Source of the DNA: Bacteroidia bacterium
GTDB lineage: Bacteria > Bacteroidota > Bacteroidia > Bacteroidales > Azobacteroidaceae
Assembly (NCBI GenBank): GCA_025996695.1
Contig: BNTP01000095.1
Coordinates: forward strand, 1 to 8,400
DNA length: 8,400 nucleotides
Reading direction: 5' to 3'
Shown here: positions 1 to 7,555 of the stretch, piece after piece
Layout of the letters: every line of letters begins with the position of its first letter
Position numbering within the stretch: position 1 is the stretch's first letter
Notes under the pieces: generated by a model
Seen by the model: only the letters and a program-made list of their open reading frames with translations
The model's database searches: none
What the model was told of the DNA's origin: nothing
Program-made: the position numbers and the translations under genes

Positions 1-3000
1 TGAAGAAGTTAATTTTAATGTTGATTTGCTTTTCCGTTAGTGTTGGGGCTGCATTTGCGCAGAACAAACAGGTGCAAGGGAAAGTAGTAGATGATGGCGG
101 AGAGCCGGTTATTGGCGCCTCCATCTCGGTGAAAGGCAATGCCTCGGTGGGAACGAGTACCAATGTGGACGGTCGTTTCAACTTGAGCGTGCCAAGTTCT
201 GCAACCACCTTACTCGTCAAGTACTTGGGGTTGCAAGACCAAGAAGTGGCAGTGGCGTCCAATGTGGATGTCACGCTGCATGCATCCGACAATTCGTTGG
301 ACGAAGTGGTGGTGACCGGTTACGGCTCAACCAATCAGCGTGCATTGGCTTCGTCGGTTTCAGTTATCAAAGCAGATGCTTTGAAAGACGTGCCGAGTGC
401 CAGCTTTGACCAAATGTTGCAAGGTCGTGCAGCGGGAGTGAGTGTTACAACTCCTTCTGCCGGTGTGGGACAACCTCCGATTGTTAACATTCGTGGTGTC
501 AGTTCCATCAACTCAGGCACAGAGCCTTTGTATGTGATTGACGGCGTTCCGATGATATCCGGCGACCTCGCCGGAGGTCGTACCGCTACGGGTAATGCCA
601 ATGCGTTGTCGGACATCAACCCTGCGGATATTGAAACGATGTCTGTCTTGAAAGATGCTGCGGCTACTGCATTGTACGGTTCGCGTGCTGCAAACGGTGT
701 GATTTTGATTACAACTAAAAAAGGAACGCGCGGCAATGTAAAAATCAATTATGATGCTAATTTCGGTTTCTCTCAAGCAACCAATTACATCAAAACATTG
801 AATGCTCAAGAATATGTGGATTTCAAAAATCAAGCCTATTTGAATCGTTATGGCAGTTTTCCTACTACGGGTCCGCTTTTCAATTTGATGCAAGATTCCA
901 AAGGCAAGACCATCGACACAAACTGGGCGGATGAAGTTTACCAAAATGGGAACACGCAAAGTCATGCCGTTTCTATTAGCGGAGCCACCGACAAAGCCGA
1001 TTTTTATATGTCTGCCAACTATTTTGACCAAGAAGGTATCGTGATTGGCGATGCTTATGACCGCATAGGTATCCGCGCCAATGCCAATGTGCAACCGGCT
1101 AAATATTTGAAAGTCGGATTGAATTCCAACTATTCTCACGGACACACCCACTATACGGATGCTGCCCGTAACGGCAGTCTTATTGCTGCGTCGGGTTTTC
1201 CTCGTATCGCATTGATAATGCCTTCGAACTTGCCGGTGCGCAATGAAGACGGCACTCCTTATTATGAATACGAAAAAGGAAGTGGTATCGGTTGGGGTGC
1301 CAACAAGTTTAATACAACATTTGCTAATCCTATAGCTTTAAATGAGTTTGGTAATGGGATTGACACTTGGGTAAATCGTATTATTGCAAGCGGTTATGCC
1401 GAAATCACTCCGGTTGAAGACTTGAAATTCAAAACATTGTTGGGTATAGACCATTCTGCAACAGAAAATAACCGTTATTGGAATCCTTACAATGGAGACG
1501 GCTATAACAATGATGGTTTGGCAAACGCTTCTTTCGATAAACGGACACAATGGACGTGGACAAACACTGCTACGTTCAATAAATCCTTCGATTTGCATAA
1601 TGTGACGGCTATTGCCGGTGTGGAATCAAACAATTACAAATGGAATTATTGGACAGTTCAAGGAAGAGAGTTGACAGATTTTTCATTCGATGAAATTTAT
1701 GCCGGTTACACCACTTACACGGGCGGCGGAGACAAATACGAAAAGTCATTGGTTTCTTATTTCGGCAATGTAAACTATAATTATGACTATAAATATATGT
1801 TGTCTGCCAACTACCGCCGCGATGGCTATTCGCCACTTGGTGTAAATAGCCGTTGGGGTGATTTCTATGGCGCAGCAATCGGATGGCGCATCAGCAAAGA
1901 ATCATTTTTGGAAAACAACAGTTTCCTTGACGATTTGAAACTGAAAGCCAGCTACGGTGTTGTTGGTAATGCAAATATTGGTTGGTATCCTGCTCAATCA
2001 TACTACTCATCGGCTTACTATGCAGACAACGGGGCTTTGATTATGACGAATATTGGAGATCCCAATTTGAGATGGGAATCCGGTGAAAACTTTGACCTTG
2101 GTTTTGAATCTAAGTTCTTGAATCGTTTCTCATTTGATTTTGATTGGTACTATCGTCGCACAAAGGATATGATTTTGGATGTGGCACAAGCACCTTCAAC
2201 AGGTATCTATAACAGTATCTTAAAAACCAACGCCGGTAAGATGCTCAATACAGGGGTTGAATTAACGTTGAGTGCTGATGTTCTCAAAACGCGCGATTTC
2301 TTGTGGAATTCCACATTTAATATCACGTTTAACAGCAATGAGGTATTGAAACTGACCGAAGATTTGCTTCATACGGATGGGACTACCAGTATCAACTCCA
2401 TTACTGTAGAAGGCAAATCTATGGGACAACTCTATTTGTATCCAACAGGAGGCATCGACCCTGCCACAGGTCGTCGCATTTTCTTACTTCCTGACGGCGC
2501 AAAAACCTATTTCACTATGGAATCGGGGACAGCAACATGGTGGGACGCCGATGGTGTAACCAAGCACTCCCAATCCGAATTTAAGCAGGAAATTTTCGGC
2601 AACACGCTCCCAACATATTATGGCGGTTGGGCAAATGCGTTCCAATACAAAGGATTTGACTTGAATTTGTTCTTCCAATTTTCCGGAGGCAACAAAATTT
2701 GGAACGGTATGAAAGCCTCTGCCTCTGATATGCGCTATTGGAACAACACCAAAGACGTATTGACTAAGGCATGGACAACACCGGGTCAAAAAGCGGAATT
2801 TGCCAAACCGATTTATGGCGACAATTACTCCAACGGGTCGGCAATGTCGCTCAGCGATTATGTAGAAGACGGTGATTATCTTCGCCTGAAAAATGTGTCT
2901 TTGGGTTACACATTCGATACGAAAAAGTGGGCACAAAGCATCGGTCTGAATGTTTCTTCATTGCGTGTTTATGCTCAAGCGCAAAATCTATTTGTAATCA

Positions 3001-3128
3001 CCAAATATTCGGGAATGGACCCGGAAGTGATTTCTGATGTTACGATGCCAAACCTTGCAGGTGGAGTGGATAAAAACACCTTACCGCAGGCACGTACCTA
3101 CACTGTGGGCTTTAATCTCACTTTTTAA
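1..3128 (+). CDS. SusC/RagA-family TonB-linked outer-membrane transporter, lacking only the first base of its start codon
   Basis: Outer-membrane barrel of a SusC/SusD-type importer: it takes up oligosaccharides, peptides or similar ligands using energy from TonB. The window opens with TGAAGAAG, in frame with the rest, so the true start is almost certainly an ATG whose A lies one base before the window; the ATG at 18 is internal. The full protein would be 1042 residues and begins MKKLILML, a signal peptide probably cleaved after AFA (residue 20). Then come a carboxypeptidase-regulatory-like beta domain (about 24-95), the family hallmark DEVVVTGYG (about 101-109), a TonB plug domain (about 115-240, with LYVIDGVP and LYGSRAANGVILITTKKG), and a long barrel ending in an aromatic terminus (GFNLTF). 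There is no N-terminal STN signalling domain, so direct anti-sigma/ECF signalling through this protein is unlikely. The susD-like gene 27 bp downstream completes the pair. Family assignment is firm; the substrate is unknown. Confidence 0.97.
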   Translation, partial: KKLILMLICFSVSVGAAFAQNKQVQGKVVDDGGEPVIGASISVKGNASVGTSTNVDGRFNLSVPSSATTLLVKYLGLQDQEVAVASNVDVTLHASDNSLDEVVVTGYGSTNQRALASSVSVIKADALKDVPSASFDQMLQGRAAGVSVTTPSAGVGQPPIVNIRGVSSINSGTEPLYVIDGVPMISGDLAGGRTATGNANALSDINPADIETMSVLKDAAATALYGSRAANGVILITTKKGTRGNVKINYDANFGFSQATNYIKTLNAQEYVDFKNQAYLNRYGSFPTTGPLFNLMQDSKGKTIDTNWADEVYQNGNTQSHAVSISGATDKADFYMSANYFDQEGIVIGDAYDRIGIRANANVQPAKYLKVGLNSNYSHGHTHYTDAARNGSLIAASGFPRIALIMPSNLPVRNEDGTPYYEYEKGSGIGWGANKFNTTFANPIALNEFGNGIDTWVNRIIASGYAEITPVEDLKFKTLLGIDHSATENNRYWNPYNGDGYNNDGLANASFDKRTQWTWTNTATFNKSFDLHNVTAIAGVESNNYKWNYWTVQGRELTDFSFDEIYAGYTTYTGGGDKYEKSLVSYFGNVNYNYDYKYMLSANYRRDGYSPLGVNSRWGDFYGAAIGWRISKESFLENNSFLDDLKLKASYGVVGNANIGWYPAQSYYSSAYYADNGALIMTNIGDPNLRWESGENFDLGFESKFLNRFSFDFDWYYRRTKDMILDVAQAPSTGIYNSILKTNAGKMLNTGVELTLSADVLKTRDFLWNSTFNITFNSNEVLKLTEDLLHTDGTTSINSITVEGKSMGQLYLYPTGGIDPATGRRIFLLPDGAKTYFTMESGTATWWDADGVTKHSQSEFKQEIFGNTLPTYYGGWANAFQYKGFDLNLFFQFSGGNKIWNGMKASASDMRYWNNTKDVLTKAWTTPGQKAEFAKPIYGDNYSNGSAMSLSDYVEDGDYLRLKNVSLGYTFDTKKWAQSIGLNVSSLRVYAQAQNLFVITKYSGMDPEVISDVTMPNLAGGVDKNTLPQARTYTVGFNLTF

Positions 3129-3155
3129 AATTGTATAATTTAAAATGTATTCAGT

Positions 3156-4562
3156 ATGAAAAAAGATATATTAATTTCGGCATTATTACTTGCAGCAGCG
3201 TTTACAACCGGCTGTAAGGACAGTTTCTTAGACCAGGAGAAGCCATTAGTTTCCACCGAAGCACTCGTTTATACGAATGCGGAAAAAACGGAAATGACCC
3301 TCTTGGGTCTTTATCGGTCGTTCAAAGGGACGAACTGTGATTTTATGGGTGGCAAAACTTACCTCGCGTTTGACAACAGAGGTGATGATATTGAGAATGT
3401 AAGTACAAACAATGCTATGTTGTACGCAACTTACCTGATGAATACCGGTGGCGGCGATTCTGAAAATGCTGACGCTTGGTACTATGCTTACTTGACAATC
3501 AATCGTGCCAATGTATTCCTCGAATCCATGGAGGAATACAACACGAAGAGCATCATCGGAGATGATACTTACAAACAGTATGTGGCGGAAGCAAAATTTA
3601 TCCGTGCGTTGACTTACTATTATTTAGTAAATTTATATTCAACGCCTTATGTGGTAAATCCCAATGCGCGGGCAGTTCCTTTGCGCTTAACGGCAATCAA
3701 AGGTTCCGGAAATTCGGATTGCCCTTCTTCTACAATAGCTCAAGTGTATGCTGCTATTTTGGCTGATTTGTCTGCGGACAATATCAATGCTTTGCCAACG
3801 GCAAACGGAACAGCAGATTATGATTTGGTTACACGTGCCTCGCAAGGTGCAGCTAATATGTTGAAAATGCGTGTGTTAATGGCGATGGATAATTATACCG
3901 AAGCCATTACTGTCGGCGAAGCGGTGAAGGGCTACGATTTGGATTCAGATGTAAGGGCGCAATTTGCAACACCTTATTACACGACGGAAACCATTTTTGC
4001 ATTGCCACAAACAACCAACAATTTACCAAACACGCAACGTTCTCCGTATGAATCTTATGGTGCTGCCGGAGAGGTTTGCTTGATTGATAAAGCGACCGGC
4101 GTGATGGCAAAATCGAACTATTCAATTGCAACAGACAAGCGTGTGGTAGCGTTCGTCAATGACAGGAGACTTACAAAATGGGATATTAGTAGCAGATTGC
4201 AATGGCTTCCTATTTTCCGCTATGCAGAAACGAAACTGAACTTGGCAGAATGTTATGCAAAAACCACTCAGGAAAGTAAAGCACAAACGGCATTGGGCGA
4301 TGTGCGCAGCCGAGCAATCACCTCAAGCGACCCGTTGGACGTAACCACTTTAAGTGGCGCGGACTTATTGGAAGCCATCACAAACGAAAAACGTTTGGAA
4401 TTTATTGGCGAAGGTCTGCGCAGCATCGAAATCATGCGCAAAGGTGAAAACTTCATCAAAGGCACTGAAATCAATGTAGCCCCGTCCGCAGCCAATTACA
4501 CATGGCCTATCCCCGACAAAGAAAGAGCCGCCAATAGTTTGTGGAATACTTTGGCAGAGTAA
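3156..4562 (+). CDS. SusD/RagB-family outer-membrane lipoprotein, partner of the upstream SusC
   Basis: Surface lipoprotein expected to sit as a lid on the SusC barrel and capture the ligand. It has 468 residues, a normal family length. The N-terminus MKKDILISALLLAAAF followed by TTGC is a type II signal peptide with the lipidated cysteine at residue 20; the following K-D resembles the surface-export signal of Bacteroidota lipoproteins. The N-terminal half matches the SusD-like TPR-rich region (AKFIRALTYYYLVNLY near 147). The C-terminal half has RagB/SusD signatures: RYAETKLNLAECYA near 355, EKRLEFIGEGLRSIEIMR near 410-425, and the terminal WPIPDKE motif. It starts 27 bp after the susC stop, in an AT-rich gap with no terminator, so the two are probably co-transcribed. 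A strong hairpin terminator lies about 30 bp after its stop. Substrate cannot be inferred. Confidence 0.96.
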   Translation: MKKDILISALLLAAAFTTGCKDSFLDQEKPLVSTEALVYTNAEKTEMTLLGLYRSFKGTNCDFMGGKTYLAFDNRGDDIENVSTNNAMLYATYLMNTGGGDSENADAWYYAYLTINRANVFLESMEEYNTKSIIGDDTYKQYVAEAKFIRALTYYYLVNLYSTPYVVNPNARAVPLRLTAIKGSGNSDCPSSTIAQVYAAILADLSADNINALPTANGTADYDLVTRASQGAANMLKMRVLMAMDNYTEAITVGEAVKGYDLDSDVRAQFATPYYTTETIFALPQTTNNLPNTQRSPYESYGAAGEVCLIDKATGVMAKSNYSIATDKRVVAFVNDRRLTKWDISSRLQWLPIFRYAETKLNLAECYAKTTQESKAQTALGDVRSRAITSSDPLDVTTLSGADLLEAITNEKRLEFIGEGLRSIEIMRKGENFIKGTEINVAPSAANYTWPIPDKERAANSLWNTLAE

Positions 4563-4593
4563 TCAACTATTAAATAGCTGAAAAAATTCAACG

Positions 4594-4618
4594 AGCGGGC
4601 GAGCAATCGCCCGCTTTT
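4594..4618 (+). terminator. Intrinsic terminator closing the susC-susD1 unit
   Basis: Perfect 8-bp GC-rich stem, GCGGGCGA (4595-4602) with TCGCCCGC (4607-4614), GNRA-like loop GCAA and a TTTT run. An A-T pair at 4594/4615 extends the stem. It lies about 30 bp after the SusD1 stop. The 25-bp core is identical to the terminator at 7556-7580. Confidence 0.9.
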
Positions 4619-4656
4619 GCCGTTTACAATGCCCACCCTACAAGCCACACAACCGA

Positions 4657-4711
4657 TGATAACACAATGATAACACAAAAATAACATAATGATAACACAA
4701 AGATAACACAC
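4657..4711 (+). repeat. Five tandem 11-bp repeats just upstream of the ORF6N promoter
   Basis: Five contiguous 11-bp units, consensus TGATAACACAA: 4657-4667 exact, 4668-4678 exact, 4679-4689 AAATAACATAA, 4690-4700 exact, 4701-4711 AGATAACACAC. The period is close to one helical turn, so every unit faces the same side of the DNA. The array ends 4 bp before the TTTG promoter element at 4716. A binding array for a regulator, perhaps the ORF6N protein encoded downstream, is an inference; a chance AT-rich microsatellite is the alternative. There are no spacers, so it is not a CRISPR. Confidence 0.85.
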
Positions 4712-4715
4712 AAAA

Positions 4716-4747
4716 TTTGTAAATTTCAAAACAGAATTTTACCTTTG
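4716..4747 (+). promoter_or_regulatory. Bacteroidota-type sigma promoter for the ORF6N genes
   Basis: TTTG at 4716-4719, a 20-bp spacer, then TACCTTTG at 4740-4747. This matches the known Bacteroidota consensus (-33 TTTG, 19-21 bp, -7 TAnnTTTG). Transcription would start a few bases after 4750, giving a leader of roughly 20-25 nt before the ATG at 4777. The five 11-bp repeats lie directly upstream, so the site is probably regulated. No terminator is seen before 7556, so the transcript may include both ORF6N genes and the damaged susD. Confidence 0.75.
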
Positions 4748-4776
4748 AGCAATTTTAATTAAAGAGGTAAAAAGAT

Positions 4777-5346
4777 ATGAATGAAATTGTAAAATTTAAC
4801 CAAGTTGAGGACAAAGTACTTAACTTGCGCGGTCAAAGTGTGATTCTCGACAGCGATGTCGCGGTGTTGTATGGGGTTGAAACCAAACGGGTCAATGAAG
4901 CGGTCAAAAACAATTTGGATAAATTTCCGGATGGCTATATTTTTGACCTGACAATGGAAGAGGCTATATCTTCAAGGTCGAAATTTTCGACCTTGAACGA
5001 TGGTGGTCGAGGGCAAAACATCAAATATGCTCCTAAAGCCTTTACCGAGAAAGGCTTGTACATGCTGGCAACAATTCTTAAAAGCCCCATCGCAACGCAA
5101 ACAACAATCGAAATTATCAACACATTTGCCAAACTCAAAGAACTCTCGCGCACCATCGCCGAATGCAGTCAACTGCCCGATGAGCAAGCGCGCAAAAGCC
5201 GACTCAATCGCAGCGGCGAAATTCTGTCCGACTTAATCGGCAATGAATTGGGCACAACCGAAACGGAAACCACTTTTAAACTAAACTTGGCTGTTTTGTC
5301 GTTGGAGCATACAGTCAAAAGAGGTAATAATCAAGAAAAAAAATGA
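4777..5346 (+). CDS. ORF6N-domain DNA-binding protein, copy 1
   Basis: Predicted DNA-binding protein of 189 residues with an N-terminal ORF6N domain, a fold known from phage and mobile-element proteins related to KilA-N and Bro-N. The domain spans about residues 12-100, with the hallmarks LRGQSVILDSDVAVLYGVETKRVNEAVKNN broken only by length, KFPDGYIFDL, RSKFST, and PKAFTEKGLYML. The C-terminal part (about 115-189) is a charged, probably helical tail of unknown role, ending in NNQEKK. The ATG at 4777 has an AGAGG sequence 9 nt upstream, unusual because Bacteroidota rarely rely on Shine-Dalgarno pairing, and sits just after a promoter. Three bases separate its TGA from the next gene, a near-identical copy. 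The cellular target is unknown; autoregulation through the upstream 11-bp repeats is a guess. It resembles a phage-derived regulator more than part of the uptake system around it. Confidence 0.9.
   Translation: MNEIVKFNQVEDKVLNLRGQSVILDSDVAVLYGVETKRVNEAVKNNLDKFPDGYIFDLTMEEAISSRSKFSTLNDGGRGQNIKYAPKAFTEKGLYMLATILKSPIATQTTIEIINTFAKLKELSRTIAECSQLPDEQARKSRLNRSGEILSDLIGNELGTTETETTFKLNLAVLSLEHTVKRGNNQEKK
4971..4997. repeat. Perfect 27-nt inverted repeat inside ORF6N copy 1
   Basis: Left arm TTCAAGGTCGAAA (4971-4983), centre T at 4984, right arm is its exact reverse complement (4985-4997): 13 paired bases. It lies in the coding sequence for S-S-R-S-K-F-S-T-L-N of the ORF6N domain. The inner 8 bp of each arm are shared with the inverted repeat in copy 2, while the outer bases differ but still pair. 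Confidence 0.9.
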
Positions 5347-5349
5347 TTT

Positions 5350-5907
5350 ATGAACGAAATTGTAAAATTTAATCACGTTGAGGACAAGGTGCTCAACTTG
5401 CGTGGGCAGAGTGTGATTCTCGACAGCGATGTCGCCGTGTTGTATGGGGTTGAAACCAAACGGGTCAATGAAGCGGTCAAAAACAATTTGGACAAATTTC
5501 CGGATGGCTATATTTTTGACCTGAATGACTTCGAGTTTGAAGATTTGCGGTCGAAATTTTCGACCGCAAATTTATCCAAAACGAGAGTGATGCCTAAAGC
5601 ATTCACAGAAAGGGGCTTGTACATGCTTGCAACAATTCTTAAAAGTCCAATCGCAACGCAAACAACAATCGAAATTATCAACACATTTGCCAAGTTGAAA
5701 GAACTCTCACGCACCATCGCCGAATGCAGTCAACTGCCCGATGAGCAAGCGCGCAAAAGCCGACTCAATCGCAGCGGCGAAATTCTGTCCGACTTAATCG
5801 GCAATGAATTGGGCACGACCGAAACGGAAACTACTTTTAAACTAAACTTGGCTGTTTTGTCGTTGGAGCATACAGTCAAAAGAGGTAATAATCAAGAAAA
5901 AAAATAA
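5350..5907 (+). CDS. ORF6N-domain DNA-binding protein, copy 2
   Basis: Tandem paralogue of the preceding gene, 185 residues, starting 3 bp after its stop codon and therefore almost certainly in the same transcript. The N-terminal 58 residues match copy 1 except H for Q at residue 9, and the last 97 are identical. The middle segment is different: it reads NDFEFEDLRSKFSTANLSKT and then RVMPKAFTERG, four residues shorter than in copy 1 and lacking its GGRGQNIKYA stretch. In the ORF6N family this segment is a loop or wing before the FTExGxxML helix, so the two copies could differ in DNA or partner recognition (inference). The conserved flanks and mainly silent changes suggest both copies were kept under protein-level selection or were homogenised by gene conversion. 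Function beyond probable DNA binding is unknown. Confidence 0.9.
   Translation: MNEIVKFNHVEDKVLNLRGQSVILDSDVAVLYGVETKRVNEAVKNNLDKFPDGYIFDLNDFEFEDLRSKFSTANLSKTRVMPKAFTERGLYMLATILKSPIATQTTIEIINTFAKLKELSRTIAECSQLPDEQARKSRLNRSGEILSDLIGNELGTTETETTFKLNLAVLSLEHTVKRGNNQEKK
5543..5571. repeat. Perfect 29-nt inverted repeat inside ORF6N copy 2
   Basis: Left arm ATTTGCGGTCGAAA (5543-5556), centre T at 5557, right arm is its exact reverse complement (5558-5571): 14 paired bases. It is at the homologous place to 4971-4997 and shares the inner GGTCGAAA / TTTCGACC, but its outer arms (ATTTGC / GCAAAT) are unrelated to those of copy 1 (TTCAA / TTGAA). Confidence 0.9.
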
Positions 5908-5910
5908 TTT

Positions 5911-6015
5911 ATGAACGAAATTGTAAAATTTAATAGCCAAGGTATTTGCTTTTGCTATTGCATTAACCGCACTGACTTCCTGCGAAAGCGATGTGATAGA
6001 TTTGCTGCCGGTTAA
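5911..6015 (+). pseudogene. Truncated third ORF6N copy: 5' stub fused out of frame to a susD-like gene
   Basis: ATGAACGAAATTGTAAAATTTAAT (given as 5911-5934) repeats the first eight codons of ORF6N copy 2, MNEIVKFN, including its TTT spacer from the previous stop. After 5934 the sequence switches to the signal-peptide region of a susD-like gene, in another frame. Read from this ATG, translation gives a 34-residue chimeric peptide with a cysteine-rich middle (GICFCYC) and stops at TAA 6013-6015. It is very unlikely to be functional; it marks a recombination breakpoint. Confidence 0.8.
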
Positions 6016-7519
6016 TAAATTTTCAGAGTTGACGGCTTATGAAACGCCTGAGCGGTGCGAATTGTCTGTTATTGGTGCCTATGATGCCGCTCAATGTGGA
6101 CTCTACACTAATGGTTCATACGTGAGAGGTTATCCTTTTGGTGCAGCCAGCATTTTGCAAGGTGAAATGCGTGGTGAAGACATGATAAATTTGCAGGCGT
6201 TTTACGATTATACCTACTCTGCTACTTACAATACCACAACGGCTAATAATGTAGCTTATTGGGAAGCTTCTTTTGAAGCCATCAATCGCTACAATACGGT
6301 GATAAGAGGTATTGCAACTGCAGTGGAAAGCGGTGTGATTACCGAAGATGCAGCAAAGAACTACAAAGGTGAATTGCTCTATCTTCGTGCATTGACCTAT
6401 CATGGTCTGTTGATTCATTATGCGTTGCCTTACAATGTAACAGGTAACAACAACTATGGTTTGCCTCTTTATTTGACGGCTATCAATACGCCTGTAGAAA
6501 TTGAAGAAGCTTTGAAAATCGGTCGCTCAACGGTGGCTCAAACTTACGATCAGGTTTTAGCAGATTTGAACGAGGCAGAATCTTTGTTTACCGGTGATGC
6601 TAAAAATGCTGCAAATGGAATTACACGCGCTTCAAAAGGTGCTATCATTGCATTGAAAACACGCGTATTTTTACACAAGCGCGATTGGGACGGGGTGAAA
6701 ACGGAAGCTGCTAAATTGGTTACCGGAACAGTAGCACCATTTACAAGTCCAATTGGAGGTTATACGCTGACAGATTCGCCGGCAACACCATTTACTTCTT
6801 ATTCTGCTAACAGCGAATCCATTTTCTCTATTGAAAACGGTTCGGATGACAATGGTTCTGTTAACGGTTCCATGGCTCAAATGATGACCGGTCGCTCGGG
6901 AGGGCGTTCTTTGGTGTCTTCCTCTCCAATACTTTACAATTCAAGCTATTGGTTGGGTGATGACAAACGTCGCAATTTGGTAATTTACAATGCCGGTACC
7001 GATGTGTATCATGTAGATAAATATCAGCAAGTGACCTCACAAGCAGATTATGCTCCGATTATTCGCTATGCCGAAGTATTGTTGAACTATGCTGAGGCTG
7101 CTCTTCGCTCAGGCGACAAAACATTAGCACTTGAATTGTTGAACGCTGTGAGAAACCGCTCGTTAGCAGATCCTGCTACTCAGGCTTACACTGCAGCAAG
7201 TTTTGCTACGGATAAAACGTTCTTGGATGCTATCCTTTGGGAACGTCGCATTGAGTTTCATGGAGAAGGTCGCCGTTGGGAAGACATCCATCGTTTAGCA
7301 AATGATGACCTTAGCCCATCAGGTGGTATTCCGGCTAAAATAGAATTTGGAAATATTGATAAAGAATCATTCGTTAGTGGCGGTGAAGTAAAAGCAGAAT
7401 ATTATTCACCAAGTAGGAAATTCATCCCTTACACCGACAAACGCTTCATTTGGCCTATTCCGCAAAATGACATCGTCCGAAATCCAACCCTGAAAGAACA
7501 ACAAAATGCAGGTTGGTAA
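5927..7519 (+). pseudogene. SusD/RagB-family lipoprotein gene whose start codon has been lost
   Basis: The open frame encodes a nearly complete SusD-like protein. Upstream of the GTG at 5993, the same frame reads NLIAKVFAFAIALTALTSC and then ESDVIDLLP, a classic lipoprotein signal peptide with lipobox LTSC (Cys codon 5981-5983). No ATG, GTG or TTG precedes this peptide in frame: TAA at 5924-5926 blocks it. The ancestral gene probably began ATGAAAAATTTAATAGCC, and its first codons were replaced by the ORF6N stub. The GTG at 5993 would give 508 residues without signal peptide or lipid anchor, so it is not a credible start for an outer-membrane lipoprotein. The body is otherwise intact: RYAEVLLNYAEAAL near residue 357 and ERRIEFHGEGRRWEDIHRLA near 418-435 (GTG numbering), and the canonical WPIPQNDI C-terminus. 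No SusC partner lies next to it. Recent inactivation, or rescue by frameshift, is possible. A sequencing indel in the AAAATTTAAT tract is the main alternative. Confidence 0.85.
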
Positions 7520-7555
7520 TCTCTAAATACAAATCATTTTGTCATAAACATCAAA

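Larger units (their letters stand above)
4777..5934 (+). repeat. Tandem ORF6N duplication: two full units plus a 24-bp stub
   Basis: Unit 1 is 4777-5349, unit 2 is 5350-5910, and a third unit begins at 5911 but stops matching after 5934. Each unit ends in the same TTT spacer before the next ATG. The first 58 codons of units 1 and 2 differ at about 11 bases, only one changing an amino acid (Q9 to H9). The last 97 residues are identical in protein and differ at few bases. Only the middle (residues 59-92 in copy 1, 59-88 in copy 2) is divergent. The stub matches unit 2 exactly over 24 bp. Confidence 0.93.

Noticed and set aside
335..2936. Several - strand open frames inside the susC gene
   Set aside because: They lie opposite a well-supported transporter gene and show no recognisable domain; they look like coding shadows.
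18..3128. SusC starting at ATG 18
   Set aside because: Bases 1-17 add KKLIL in frame after a start codon missing only its first base, giving a proper positively charged signal-peptide N-terminus.
4657..4711. CRISPR-like array
   Set aside because: Units are 11 bp and contiguous without spacers, and no cas gene is nearby.
4496..4729. Small - strand gene with a hydrophobic, repetitive N-terminus (CVIIMLFLCYHCVII)
   Set aside because: The repeat in the peptide is only the translated 11-bp DNA repeats, and the frame runs through the terminator and the SusD1 end; no family match.
5000..5236. + strand alternative-frame gene within ORF6N copy 1
   Set aside because: It overlaps a conserved domain in another frame and has no recognisable features.
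5993..7519. SusD2 as an intact gene starting at GTG 5993
   Set aside because: This start leaves out the in-frame signal peptide and lipobox just upstream, so the product could not reach the outer membrane; start-codon loss explains it better.
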